From: Proteus sp. FME41
GTDB taxonomy: Bacteria; Pseudomonadota; Gammaproteobacteria; Enterobacterales; Enterobacteriaceae
Direction: 5' to 3'
NCBI RefSeq assembly: GCF_014897315.1
Contig: NZ_JABUYL010000001.1
Coordinates: 186,001-250,000 of the forward strand
DNA: 64,000 nucleotides
The notes under the pieces: model-generated
Told to the model about the DNA's origin: nothing
The model's input: only the letters and a program-made list of their open reading frames with translations
The model's database searches: none
Position numbers and translations under genes: made by a program
Shown: in pieces, positions 51,855 through 60,629 of the stretch
Layout of the letters: the number at the start of each line of letters is the position of its first letter
Numbering within the stretch: the first letter of the stretch is position 1

Positions 51855-53834
51855 ATGGTAGTGTTAAATAAAAATAAAATCGCACTTGGCGTTGTTGCAG
51901 CAATTGCATCAAGTTTTATTATGACTGCATCAGCAGAAAATGTTGAAAAACTGCTTGTAACAACCGCTTCAGGGTTTAAACAAACCATTGAAGATGCGCC
52001 TGCGTCAGTTTCTGTTGTTACGCGTGAACAACTAGAAACTAAATCTTATCGTGACGTGACTGATGCGCTAAAAGATGTACCTGGCGTATTAGTAACTGGC
52101 GGTGGGAGTAGTTCTGATATCAGTATTCGTGGTATGGATCCAAAATATACCATGATCTTGGTTGATGGTAAGCGTGTTGCATCGCGTGAGACGCGTCCTA
52201 ATAGTGATAACTCGGGTATTGAACAAGGTTGGTTACCGCCTTTACCTGCCATTGAACGTATTGAAGTTGTACGTGGTCCTATGTCTTCTCTATATGGATC
52301 TGATGCAATGGGTGGGGTTATCAATATTATTACTCGTAAAGCACAAAAAGAGTGGAATGTAAGTTTGCGTGCTGATAGCACGCTGACAGAACGTCAAAAC
52401 TCAGGAAATACTGAACAAGGTAGTTTTTATGCAGCAGGTCCATTAATTGATAACCTTCTAGGATTAAAAGTCCAAGGTCAATATTCACATCGTAGTGAAG
52501 ATAAATTTATGAATGGCTATAATCGTCAAATTACCGCAAGCGGTGGTGGGACATTAAGCTGGACACCAGATGACAAAAACACGGTTGAATTTGAATTTAA
52601 AAAGGACAGCCAACATCGAGATGCACGTTGGGAATATTCAGCATCTGAGCGTTCTCGTAAATCTAAAAATAGTGACTTCAGTAAATATGAGTTAACGCAA
52701 TATGCACTGACTCATGACGGTGTTTATGATTTTGGTACGATGAATACATATATTCAACGTGACGAGAATAATAATCCAAGTCGTAAAATGGAATACAATG
52801 ATACGACTATACGTAATCAAACGGTATTTATGTTAGATGCACATACATTAAGTGTCGGTGCTCAATATCGCTTTGAAGAGTTAAAAGATAGCAACAATCA
52901 TTTAGATAAAGGCAGCAAACTCGATCGTTATAGTTGGGCACTGTTTGCTGAAGACGAATGGGCGCTTACAAATGATTTCGCTTTAACCGGCGGTTTACGT
53001 ATGGATAAAGACGAAAACTACGGTACGCATTGGACACCTCGTGTTTACGGTGTTTGGCATATGGCTGATGAATGGACGTTAAAAGGGGGCGTTTCTACTG
53101 GCTATCGTTCACCAGATCTACGCCAAGCAACCAAAACTTGGGGACAAGCAACGGGTGGCTCTGGTGGTAATGCTGTGATTTACGGTAATCCAGATCTGAA
53201 ACCTGAAAAATCAGTAACTGAAGAAATTGGTATTATTTGGGACAACCGTGACAACTTAACGGCAAGTGTTACTATTTATAATACTGACTTTAAAGATAAA
53301 ATTACTGAACGTCGCATTTGTGATGATAAAGGCGTGTTACCGACATGTACCAAAGAGCAAGGATATGGTCACCAATATGACTTTATCAGTACGCGCGAAA
53401 ATGTAGATAAAGCCAATATGCGCGGTATCGAGGTTACAGGTAACTGGACAATTTCACCAGAGTGGAATTTAGCCGCTAACTATACCTTTACGGATTCAGA
53501 GCAGAAGAGTGGTGCATTTAGTGGTAAGCCACTGAATAAACAGCCTCGTCATATGGCTAATGCGACCTTAAACTGGGAAACAACGCCAGAAATGGAAACG
53601 TGGGCGCGTATTAACTTCCGTGGCAAAACATCGGATTATTTATCGCGTACCAGCATGGCAACAGGAACACCTTCTTATGCGTTTGTTGATATTGGGACCA
53701 GCTACAGCTTAACCAAACAGCTTAATGTGATTGGTGGCGTCTATAATGTGTTTGATCGTCGTATTAATTATGAAAACTTTAATACTACATTAGAAGGTCG
53801 TCGTTATAACCTTGGTTTGAACTACAACTTCTAA
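51855..53834 (+). CDS. TonB-dependent siderophore receptor (IrgA/IreA/FepA-like)
   Basis: A 659-residue outer-membrane receptor. It has a signal peptide (about 1-27, cut near ASA), a TonB-box-like EKLLVTTASG near residue 31, a plug domain (DAPASVSVVTREQLE and IERIEVVRGPMSSLYGSDAMGGVINIIT), then a 22-strand barrel ending in LNYNF with the terminal phenylalanine. The plug pattern is that of catecholate-siderophore receptors of the IrgA/IreA group; the exact ligand is unknown. It is probably Fur-controlled with the ABC genes. Confidence 0.9.
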   Translation: MVVLNKNKIALGVVAAIASSFIMTASAENVEKLLVTTASGFKQTIEDAPASVSVVTREQLETKSYRDVTDALKDVPGVLVTGGGSSSDISIRGMDPKYTMILVDGKRVASRETRPNSDNSGIEQGWLPPLPAIERIEVVRGPMSSLYGSDAMGGVINIITRKAQKEWNVSLRADSTLTERQNSGNTEQGSFYAAGPLIDNLLGLKVQGQYSHRSEDKFMNGYNRQITASGGGTLSWTPDDKNTVEFEFKKDSQHRDARWEYSASERSRKSKNSDFSKYELTQYALTHDGVYDFGTMNTYIQRDENNNPSRKMEYNDTTIRNQTVFMLDAHTLSVGAQYRFEELKDSNNHLDKGSKLDRYSWALFAEDEWALTNDFALTGGLRMDKDENYGTHWTPRVYGVWHMADEWTLKGGVSTGYRSPDLRQATKTWGQATGGSGGNAVIYGNPDLKPEKSVTEEIGIIWDNRDNLTASVTIYNTDFKDKITERRICDDKGVLPTCTKEQGYGHQYDFISTRENVDKANMRGIEVTGNWTISPEWNLAANYTFTDSEQKSGAFSGKPLNKQPRHMANATLNWETTPEMETWARINFRGKTSDYLSRTSMATGTPSYAFVDIGTSYSLTKQLNVIGGVYNVFDRRINYENFNTTLEGRRYNLGLNYNF

Positions 53835-53860
53835 TTTATTCCCCCTCAGTTTGTGTCATT

Positions 53861-53887
53861 AAGACTCCATTTGTGGAGTCTTTTTTT
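53861..53887 (+). terminator. Terminator after the TonB receptor
   Basis: AAGACTCCA (53861-53869) pairs with TGGAGTCTT (53874-53882), with a 4-base loop, followed by T. Confidence 0.88.
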
Positions 53888-54317
53888 ATCACTCATTTCG
53901 TTTTATTTGTTCAAAATTAATACTGGAAAATTTAAATATTGAGGTTTATATTTAGCTCAATAAATCATCTTATCAATCACTTTATTCTGACTATTAAATT
54001 GTTATTTCTACGTGTTATTTATCGTTTTTTCCTTAATTTATTTACTAACATTTTTATTGTGCGAAATAGACCTATAAAAAATAGGTGTTTTTTATTAAAA
54101 AATGTTTTTTTGAAAAATGGAAATGGATTTTAACAAAACCATAGCATTAATCTTATTAATGCATTTCAAATGCTTTATTTTGATGCTTTGGTATTGAAAA
54201 TAAATTTAATTTAGCTCTTAGTCTTTATTTATTAATTGGTTACGTGTGTGTGTTTTTAATTAAAATTCTATTTTTCTAAATGTTTACATCTTAGTGTTTG
54301 TAATAAAAGCACAATAG
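53888..54317. other. AT-rich gap upstream of the permease leader
   Basis: About 430 bases of very AT-rich DNA. A 64-codon open frame here (from 53939) has no start signal or family pattern. I recognise nothing else. Confidence 0.4.
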
Positions 54318-54345
54318 TTGTTAATTAAATGTGGCATTATATATT
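54318..54345 (+). promoter_or_regulatory. Candidate promoter for the permease leader
   Basis: A -35-like TTGTTA (54318-54323) and a -10-like TATATT (54340-54345) have a 16-base spacer. The start would be near 54352, about 40 bases before the 16-codon leader ORF. Confidence 0.4.
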
Positions 54346-54392
54346 GACTTAGTTTGCGATTTAAAAAGATCGTAAAAAAAGAGGTTTTTTTG

Positions 54393-54443
54393 ATGAAAAT
54401 GTATTGCTATTTAAGTCTGAGACGTGCAAAATGCGCCCACTAA
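54393..54443 (+). CDS. Candidate 16-residue leader peptide
   Basis: The ORF encodes MKMYCYLSLRRAKCAH. AGAGG (54380-54384) lies eight bases before the ATG. Its stop is nine bases before a terminator hairpin with a nine-T tract, the layout of transcription attenuators. The peptide has adjacent arginines and three cysteines, which would be the residues to test. Translation is inferred. Confidence 0.4.
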   Translation: MKMYCYLSLRRAKCAH

Positions 54444-54452
54444 AAATATGAC

Positions 54453-54483
54453 TGATGCGTTTAATGTGCATCGGTTTTTTTTT
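54453..54483 (+). terminator. Terminator within the permease leader (possible attenuator)
   Basis: CTGATGC (about 54452-54458) pairs with GCATCGG (54468-54474), including G-U, followed by nine T. It lies between the short leader ORF and the longer upstream ORF, so read-through is needed to reach the permease. Confidence 0.7.
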
Positions 54484-54601
54484 GCATTTTTACTTATTAC
54501 TACACCAAGAGGTCAGATTCGTTTGAATCTGAATAGATAATATAATTTGATTAGCAGCCAGCCCCTTAGAGAAAGGGTTGTCATGATAGAGGAATGCTAA
54601 T

Positions 54602-54811
54602 ATGGTACAATTATTCTCTTTCGCAGTTGGGCCGAACGGCACCTGCGGTAATGATGACTACGGAGCACGGCGTCTCCTAAATACATACACATCCCTAAAA
54701 ACTTCATTCTATTCTGTTTATAGGCAGATGCGAAGTCTTCCCAGTAACTGTCGGTTGAGTTTATTGAATACTCAAACCGAAGTTATGGGAGGATTCGCGA
54801 ATGTCAGATAA
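54602..54811 (+). CDS. Upstream ORF (leader peptide) overlapping the permease start
   Basis: A 69-codon frame beginning [27 protein letters not shown] at 54588-54594 lies seven bases before the ATG, a better ribosome site than most in this window. The stop at 54809-54811 falls 11 bases inside the permease gene, so ribosomes finishing this ORF would pass through the hairpin that hides the permease ribosome site. No protein family is recognised; the sequence looks like a regulatory leader and not a folded enzyme. Confidence 0.6.
   Translation: MVQLFSFAVGPNGTCGNDDYGARRLLNTYTSLKTSFYSVYRQMRSLPSNCRLSLLNTQTEVMGGFANVR
54730..54798 (+). promoter_or_regulatory. Long hairpin sequestering the permease ribosome binding site
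   Basis: The 5' arm (54730-54760) and the 3' arm (54770-54798) can pair over most of their length: GCGAA with TTCGC, TTCCC with GGGAG, AGTAACT with AGTTAT (imperfect) and CGGTTGAGT with ACTCAAACCG. The 3' arm contains the Shine-Dalgarno GGGAGG (54787-54792), eight bases before the ATG at 54801. The structure should block initiation unless opened. Confidence 0.65.
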
Positions 54812-56180
54812 CGTCATTTCCTCTATCGGCACCAACCAAACCGGTGCTAACAATCGAGTTCAACTCCGTAAAACATTGACCCTAATGCAGGTAGTCATGA
54901 TGGGGCTCGCTTTTTTACAGCCTATGACTATTTTCGATACCTTTGGTATCGTTTCTGGCATTACCGATGGGCATGTTGCGACATCTTATGCAATTGCACT
55001 CATTGCTATTTTATTTACAGCAATCAGCTACGGGAAACTAGTTAAACGTTTTCCATCGGCCGGTTCTGCCTATACTTATGCTCAAAAATCCATGAGTCCC
55101 TATGTTGGCTTTATGGTGGGTTGGTCTTCATTATTAGATTATTTATTTATGCCAATGATTAATATATTGCTGGCAAAAATCTATTTAGAAGCCATATTCC
55201 CAAGTGTTGATCCGTGGATCTTTGTATTTTCTTTAGTAGCAATAATGACATTTTTTAACTTACGTGGCATTAATGTTGTTGCTAACTTAAATACAATTAT
55301 TGTTATTGTTCAAGTTGCCGTGATGATTGTCTTTGTCGGGCTACTTATCCACGGTGTATATAATGGAGAAGGTGCAGGGGAGTTATGGACAATTCGTCCG
55401 TTCGCATCAGTTGATGCTGAATTAATACCGATGATAACGGGAGCAACCATTCTTTGTTTCTCATTCTTAGGTTTTGATGGTATCAGCACATTATCTGAAG
55501 AAACGCCAAATGCGGGTAAAGTTATTCCGAAAGCGATTTTCTTAACGGCGCTGATCGGTGGACTAATCTTTATTATTGTATCTTACTTTTTACAGTTATA
55601 TTTCCCTGATATTTCACGCTTTGAAAAACCAGATGAATCACAACCAGAAATTATGCTGTATGTTGCTGGTGCCCTTTTTCAGTCAATTATTTTAGTATTC
55701 TCTTGTGTGACTGTTTTAGCATCGGGTATGGCTGCCCATGCGGGTGTTTCTCGTCTACTTTATGTTATGGGGCGAGATGGTGTTTTCCCTGAAAAAACGT
55801 TTGGTTATGTACATCCAAAATGGCGTACGCCAGCGTTTAACGTCTTGCTTGTCGGTTTCTTAGCGTTAGGTGCAGTGTTCTTTGATTTAGTGACAGCAAC
55901 AGCATTGATTAATTTTGGTGCATTGGTTGCTTTTACTTTTGTTAACTTATCTGTTATTTCGCAATTTTATATTCGTGAGCGTCGTAATAAAGGGTTAATG
56001 GATAATATTAACTATTTAATACTGCCCATTATAGGGGCGGCAACGATAGGTGTTTTATGGATAAATCTTGAACCAGGTTCAATGAAATTAGGCTTGGTTT
56101 GGGGGGCAATTGGTCTACTTTATATGGTGTGGCTCACACGCCGGTTCCGTCGACCAATGCCACAAATGCCAGAAAAATGA
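54801..56180 (+). CDS. plaP: Putrescine importer, PlaP-like APC permease
   Basis: This 459-residue APC-family permease closely resembles E. coli PlaP (YeeF), a low-affinity proton-driven putrescine importer. Shared blocks include [23 protein letters not shown] N-terminus, [18 protein letters not shown] near residue 43, [14 protein letters not shown] near 80, [22 protein letters not shown] near 104 and [21 protein letters not shown] near 275. In Proteus, putrescine uptake through PlaP is linked to swarming. Initiation is likely controlled by the leader hairpin and upstream ORF before it. A strong terminator follows. Confidence 0.85.
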   Translation: MSDNVISSIGTNQTGANNRVQLRKTLTLMQVVMMGLAFLQPMTIFDTFGIVSGITDGHVATSYAIALIAILFTAISYGKLVKRFPSAGSAYTYAQKSMSPYVGFMVGWSSLLDYLFMPMINILLAKIYLEAIFPSVDPWIFVFSLVAIMTFFNLRGINVVANLNTIIVIVQVAVMIVFVGLLIHGVYNGEGAGELWTIRPFASVDAELIPMITGATILCFSFLGFDGISTLSEETPNAGKVIPKAIFLTALIGGLIFIIVSYFLQLYFPDISRFEKPDESQPEIMLYVAGALFQSIILVFSCVTVLASGMAAHAGVSRLLYVMGRDGVFPEKTFGYVHPKWRTPAFNVLLVGFLALGAVFFDLVTATALINFGALVAFTFVNLSVISQFYIRERRNKGLMDNINYLILPIIGAATIGVLWINLEPGSMKLGLVWGAIGLLYMVWLTRRFRRPMPQMPEK

Positions 56181-56208
56181 TATTATAAAAATTGTAATAA
56201 TAAACATA

Positions 56209-56238
56209 AAATGGCCTCATTATTGAGGCCATTTTTTT
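56209..56238 (+). terminator. Terminator after plaP
   Basis: AAATGGCCTCA pairs with TGAGGCCATTT around a short loop, followed by a T run. Confidence 0.88.
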
Positions 56239-56731
56239 GTATTGAAAAAAGAATAGAGAGTGATAAATAATAAATTGGCTGGTTTGTGTACAATGAAATT
56301 AAATATATCTACTTATTGAATAAAAAATTAAAAATAATTTTATATTGAATCTAAGTATTTTCCTAGGTAATGATAATTAGGTAAAATAACGTATTTCATG
56401 TGCGATAAAATATTTTTCTAGATTTGTTTAAATGTGAATATACATATGAAAAATAAAGAATATATATTTAAAATAAAATTTTAAGTATTATATTGATACT
56501 CAATTAAAGATTAGTCAAATATCCTAAAAATAAAGAAAATACTTTATAAATAAAGTTTTTTAAATAATTATCCTTATGCGATTTAAACTTACTCTATGAG
56601 TAAACTTTGATTGTTGTGCTATTCTTTGAAGGAGTTAGTAAATATATTTCCTTGAAATTTATCTGATAAGATAATTAAGGGAATATAACTAATTTCAATA
56701 GGCGATTTATTTAAAAACGAAAGGTAACAAT
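56239..56731. other. Upstream region of the fimbrial operon
   Basis: About 490 bases of AT-rich DNA. It should hold the fimbrial promoter, and a GAAAGGTAAC precedes the first ATG. I looked for the flanking inverted repeats of a phase-variable promoter, as in mrp, and saw none; no recombinase gene is in the window. Confidence 0.45.
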
Positions 56732-57283
56732 ATGTCTTTAATTAAGAAAGTTGCTCCGTTTATTGTGTTGTCTGGATTTATGGTTGCAGGTAATGCTTTT
56801 GCTGCAACACAGGGTACAACTGTGTCATTCGAAGCATTAATTCGTGCCGCAAGTTGTGATGTTTCTTCAACAACAGAAGGTTCTAGAATTGATTGGGGAA
56901 CTTTCACAAGTGATGAAGTTACTGGCAAAAACGTCGGTGATCAATTAGGAGATAACAAGACGTTTAATTTAGAGCTTTCTAATTGTACAGCAGCATTAGC
57001 AGCTGATGGAACAATCAATCTTTATGCTCGTGGTAATAAATCAAACTTTGATTCTGAAATGTTTGCTAATGCAACAGCAGCTTCTTTAGCGGTAAAATTG
57101 TTAGCAACAGCAAGTAATACTTTAGTTAAACCAAATGTTGAAACAGGTCTGACATTAGGACAAGAGATCATTAAAGACGGCACTGGTCGTATTCCGATGA
57201 CTGCTGGTCTGTATTTAACAAACGGTGCAGTAACAAGTGATGAATTAAAAGTACCAGTTACTTTTACTGTTGCTTATAACTAA
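56732..57283 (+). CDS. Major fimbrial subunit (pilin)
   Basis: This 183-residue secreted protein has a signal peptide (cut after NAFA, near residue 24) and the type 1 pilin pattern: GTTVSFEALIRAASCDV with the first cysteine, a second in LSNCTAAL, and a C-terminal donor-strand region VPVTFTVAYN. Its first position, separate upstream region and alanine/threonine-rich composition suggest the main shaft subunit. It is followed by a gap of 58 bases and then the first chaperone. Confidence 0.9.
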   Translation: MSLIKKVAPFIVLSGFMVAGNAFAATQGTTVSFEALIRAASCDVSSTTEGSRIDWGTFTSDEVTGKNVGDQLGDNKTFNLELSNCTAALAADGTINLYARGNKSNFDSEMFANATAASLAVKLLATASNTLVKPNVETGLTLGQEIIKDGTGRIPMTAGLYLTNGAVTSDELKVPVTFTVAYN

Positions 57284-57294
57284 TATTACTTAAT

Positions 57295-57330
57295 TTTTAG
57301 AGGCTCTATCTAATAGAGCCTCTCATTAAA
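57295..57330 (+). terminator. Hairpin between major pilin and first chaperone
   Basis: AGAGGCTCTATC with the following TAATAGAGCCTCT forms a stem of about 10 bases (roughly 57299-57326). There is no long T run. Such intercistronic hairpins often give more pilin than downstream message. Confidence 0.6.
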
Positions 57331-57341
57331 GAAGAAATATA

Positions 57342-58040
57342 ATGATTAAAATTACAAATAGAATAAAAAAATTTTTTGTTATTTTACTAATGATTATATC
57401 TCCACTTGCTTATTCCAAAGGTGTGGGTTTAAACGCTACACGTATTATTTATCCTGAAGGTGAGAATAGTGTAGGGGTCATCGTTCGTAATGAAGAACCA
57501 AAAATAAATTATTTGGTACAAGCCTATATTTCCTCTGATGAAAACCCAATTGTATTTCAAGTCACTCCACCTCTTTTTAGAATTAATAGTTTATCAAGGC
57601 ATGAAGTAAAAATTTATGCCATGAGTAATTCTTTACCGAAAGATAGAGAAAGTATTTTTTATTTTCATGCAAAGATGATCCCTGGACAAAACAACAATAC
57701 TGACACAGCGGGTCTAAGTGTGGGATTTGATAATGTCATAAAACTTTTCTACCGACCTAAAAATTTGCCGATGACATCAGAGGACGCGCAAAAGAAATTA
57801 GGATTTAGTGTGGAAGGAAAACAGTTAAAGGTAGTCAATAATTCTCCTTATTACGTCAATTTTGCTGGTTTTTTTGTCAACAATATAAAGCTAGATGTTA
57901 GTTTGGCCAATAATAATGCCATGATCGCGCCTTATAGTTCGATAAAATATGCCTTACCTACAGGTGTAACTAAAGGAAGTGTTCAATGGCGTACAATAGA
58001 TGATTTAGGTGGATTTAATGAACATAAAGCCACATTTTAA
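57342..58040 (+). CDS. Fimbrial chaperone 1 (PapD-like)
   Basis: A 232-residue periplasmic chaperone with a signal peptide and two immunoglobulin-like domains. The conserved arginine of strand A1 is in ATRIIYPEG, the G1 region is in VIKLFYRP with its lysine, and LPKDRESIFYFHAKMIP is the diagnostic block. It completes the pilin fold until subunits reach the usher. Its end overlaps the next subunit gene by 23 bases. Confidence 0.9.
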   Translation: MIKITNRIKKFFVILLMIISPLAYSKGVGLNATRIIYPEGENSVGVIVRNEEPKINYLVQAYISSDENPIVFQVTPPLFRINSLSRHEVKIYAMSNSLPKDRESIFYFHAKMIPGQNNNTDTAGLSVGFDNVIKLFYRPKNLPMTSEDAQKKLGFSVEGKQLKVVNNSPYYVNFAGFFVNNIKLDVSLANNNAMIAPYSSIKYALPTGVTKGSVQWRTIDDLGGFNEHKATF

Positions 58041-58572
58041 ACCAATTGTATTGGGCGCATTATTAACTTGTATCTCTTTTTATGGATATAGCGCTATTGA
58101 TGATTCTGCGGTTGTTATCGTAAAAGGCTCAGTAACAAAAGGAACGTGCGCTTTTACTTTATCCGATCAAACGGTGAAGTTTTCTCAATCAACATTAATG
58201 CAAAATATTGATGAAATAGGTGTAAAAAAGGAAAATAAAATACCTTTTTCAGTTAATTATCTTTGCCAAGATTATGTTGATGAAACACCTGATATGGAAG
58301 TTGTTATAAAAGCGGGATCAGGAACACAAATTGTAAATAACAAAATATCACCGGTGAATAATCTAACTAATGCGAGTTTTGCTCTATACGATTGTAAAGA
58401 TGATCATTGTTCTTTAGTTAATTTTAATGCTGGAACAAGTTCTGTTTATATTACAACAGGAAATGGTAATAAAAATAAAGATTTTGAAGTCGAGCTCGTT
58501 AAGAAAGACAGTTCTGCGGTTAACCCCGGTACGCTAAAAGCAATATTAGCATTAACGCTTGTACAACCTTGA
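58018..58572 (+). CDS. Minor fimbrial subunit 1
   Basis: This 184-residue secreted protein shows pilin features: signal peptide (cut near YSA), VIVKGSVTKGTCAFTLSDQTVKF with the first cysteine, a second in YLCQDY, and a C-terminal TLKAILALTLVQP strand. It also has an extra cysteine pair (YDCKDDHCS) near residue 128. The ATG at 58018 has AGGTGG at good spacing; the frame from 58009 is less likely. It overlaps chaperone 1. Confidence 0.85.
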   Translation: MNIKPHFKPIVLGALLTCISFYGYSAIDDSAVVIVKGSVTKGTCAFTLSDQTVKFSQSTLMQNIDEIGVKKENKIPFSVNYLCQDYVDETPDMEVVIKAGSGTQIVNNKISPVNNLTNASFALYDCKDDHCSLVNFNAGTSSVYITTGNGNKNKDFEVELVKKDSSAVNPGTLKAILALTLVQP

Positions 58573-58582
58573 GAAAGTAAAT

Positions 58583-59125
58583 ATGAATATATTTCTATTG
58601 AAAAGGAGTTTGTTAAGTTTATTTATTACACTAGCACTATTTATTAGTTTTAGTGCTCAAAGTATTGAATTTGACTTTAAAGTGACCATTGATAAACAGA
58701 CCTGCAAGCTCTCAGTATTAGGAACAAGTAACAATGAAGTTGATTTTGGCAGTATTCAGTCGAATAAAATTAAAAATAATCTTATAGAACCTATTCCGAT
58801 AAAGGTATTACTGAGTGACTGTAAAACGAATGACTTTTTTGATACTTATGTGACGATGAAGGCAAAAAGCACTTTAAATACGATTACTTTTAATGATGAT
58901 CTCAATAAAAGTTTTGGTATCAGAGTATCAAGTAAAAATAACGTTGCTCAATCTAATACTAATGCAGACTTTTTTAAATCTGAAGATACGGTTTGGAATA
59001 ACATAAGTAAAGATAAATTAGAAAAAACACTTTATACCTATGTTAAATGCAAAGATCCCACAGTTTGTGATCCCGAATCTGGAGAGTTTTCGGCAACGTT
59101 AACTTTTTCGTATATCGTTGATTAA
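58583..59125 (+). CDS. Minor fimbrial subunit 2
   Basis: This 180-residue protein has a signal peptide (about 1-25) and a pilin-like start IEFDFKVTIDKQTCKLSV, with a second cysteine in LSDCKTN and a further pair (VKCKDPTVCDP) near residue 155. It ends in the strand ATLTFSYIVD. The start was taken at the ATG at 58583. It is 9 bases from the second chaperone gene. It may be an adaptor or tip-fibrillum subunit. Confidence 0.82.
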   Translation: MNIFLLKRSLLSLFITLALFISFSAQSIEFDFKVTIDKQTCKLSVLGTSNNEVDFGSIQSNKIKNNLIEPIPIKVLLSDCKTNDFFDTYVTMKAKSTLNTITFNDDLNKSFGIRVSSKNNVAQSNTNADFFKSEDTVWNNISKDKLEKTLYTYVKCKDPTVCDPESGEFSATLTFSYIVD

Positions 59126-59133
59126 GATATTAT

Positions 59134-59826
59134 ATGAATAATTTTATTATAAAAATTTCCGTTATTTTAATATTAGCTTTTAGTTATTTTAATGCTAACG
59201 CTCAAGGAGTTAGTTTAGGCAAAACACGCGTTATTTTTTCGGAAGGTAGTTCAAGTGAAAGTGTAACTATTTCTAATGATGATAATCAACCTTATTTAAT
59301 ACAAGCTGGCGTTACTGAAAGAATTGATGGAAATTTGTCATCTAATTTTATTGTTACTCCTCCTGTGTTTCGTTTAGAAAACAAGAGTGTATCATCTTTA
59401 CGTATTTTATTAAAAGATACTCAAGATTTACCCAATGACAAAGAGTCACTCTTTTATTTGAATACAAAAATTATACCCTCTACTAAACGACCTGATGAAA
59501 GTGAATCACAGGAATCAAAATTAGTATTAATAACTAATTTTGTGATTAAAGTCATTTATCGATCTGAAAATATAGCAAGGCCTTCAGAAAAAGATTACAA
59601 AAAAATCTTTATTAAAGAACAGGAAGGAAAGTGGTTTTTAGATAATCCAACTCCATATTATATGACATTGACATCAATTAAAGTTAATAATGAAAAATAT
59701 AATAAAACTTTCTTATTAGCACCTTATAGCAAAACTGAATTGGTAGAAATATCAATAAAAGAAGCTAGTTGGCATATCATTAACGACTATGGTGAATTAT
59801 CAAAAGAATTCAAATATAAGGACTAA
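59134..59826 (+). CDS. Fimbrial chaperone 2 (PapD-like)
   Basis: This 230-residue periplasmic chaperone has signal peptide cut near NANA, KTRVIFSEGSSSESVTISN with the arginine, LPNDKESLFYLNTKIIPS (the family block, with lysine in place of the usual arginine of DRES) and FVIKVIYRSEN with the G1 lysine. It is clearly different from chaperone 1 and 3. Presumably it serves a particular subunit. Confidence 0.88.
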   Translation: MNNFIIKISVILILAFSYFNANAQGVSLGKTRVIFSEGSSSESVTISNDDNQPYLIQAGVTERIDGNLSSNFIVTPPVFRLENKSVSSLRILLKDTQDLPNDKESLFYLNTKIIPSTKRPDESESQESKLVLITNFVIKVIYRSENIARPSEKDYKKIFIKEQEGKWFLDNPTPYYMTLTSIKVNNEKYNKTFLLAPYSKTELVEISIKEASWHIINDYGELSKEFKYKD

Positions 59827-59830
59827 TGAA

Positions 59831-60577
59831 ATGAAGGTTTTAAATAGTCGTGTTTTTTCTATTACTACTTTGATATTGGTTTTTTTTTATTGCCAATTAG
59901 TATGGTCTGCTAATAATGCATTTGAATTTTCATTACAAAGAATGACATATAATGAAAGTAGTAAAAGCATTTCTATTGGCTTAAGAAATAATGAAAAAAA
60001 AGCGTATCTCGTTCAAGCGAGTATGAGATGGTTAGATGAATCTACGGGGTTACAATTAATTGATAAAAAAGAGAGTCCTCCTTTTATTTTAACTCCGCTA
60101 TTACAAAAAATAGAACCTGAAGAATACTATGAGTGGGTAATTAAGTTTACTGGCTCAGAAAGTGCATTACTAACAGATAGAGAGAGTGTTTATATTTCTC
60201 AATTTCGATTAATACCATCCACATCTGAAGAAACTTCAAATGTGCAGATGAACTTTATTAGGGCATTAAATTTTAAAATATATTATCGGCCAAAATCTCT
60301 TGAAGGTATAAAAATAAAAGATGCAGAAAAAAAATTATCATTTTTAATTGATGGTAATAAAATAATTGCTAAAAATAATTCACCTATTTATCTAGCTTTT
60401 AACACGATAAAGATAAATGGAAAAGAGATCGAGTTGCAAGAGTTATCGAAAAATGTACCTCCATTTGGTACGCAAGAATACTTATTTTTGAATAAAGAAA
60501 ATATTACATCTATTCATTGGCAGGTATTAGATGAGTTTATGTTCCCATTAGATGAAAAAATGAAAACAGTAAATTAA
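59831..60577 (+). CDS. Fimbrial chaperone 3 (PapD-like)
   Basis: This 248-residue periplasmic chaperone has signal peptide (cut near WSA), LQRMTYNESSKSISIGLRN with the arginine, LLTDRESVYISQFRLIPS and LNFKIYYRPKSLEG with the G1 lysine. It is longer than the others by an insertion around residue 55-75. The frame opens at 59789, inside chaperone 2, but the ATG at 59831 gives a proper signal peptide. The usher gene follows by about 50 bases. Confidence 0.88.
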   Translation: MKVLNSRVFSITTLILVFFYCQLVWSANNAFEFSLQRMTYNESSKSISIGLRNNEKKAYLVQASMRWLDESTGLQLIDKKESPPFILTPLLQKIEPEEYYEWVIKFTGSESALLTDRESVYISQFRLIPSTSEETSNVQMNFIRALNFKIYYRPKSLEGIKIKDAEKKLSFLIDGNKIIAKNNSPIYLAFNTIKINGKEIELQELSKNVPPFGTQEYLFLNKENITSIHWQVLDEFMFPLDEKMKTVN

Positions 60578-60629
60578 AAAATTTATAAAAATATCTATTT
60601 TTATAAAGATAAATATTAAGAGTGTAAAA

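Noticed and set aside
53939..54133. A 64-codon ORF after the TonB receptor
   Set aside because: Phe/Leu/Ile-rich reading of very AT-rich DNA, without a start signal. It is likely chance.
56239..56731. Phase-variable invertible promoter before the fimbrial operon
   Set aside because: Proteus mrp has one, so I looked for paired inverted repeats and a recombinase gene. None was seen in the window.
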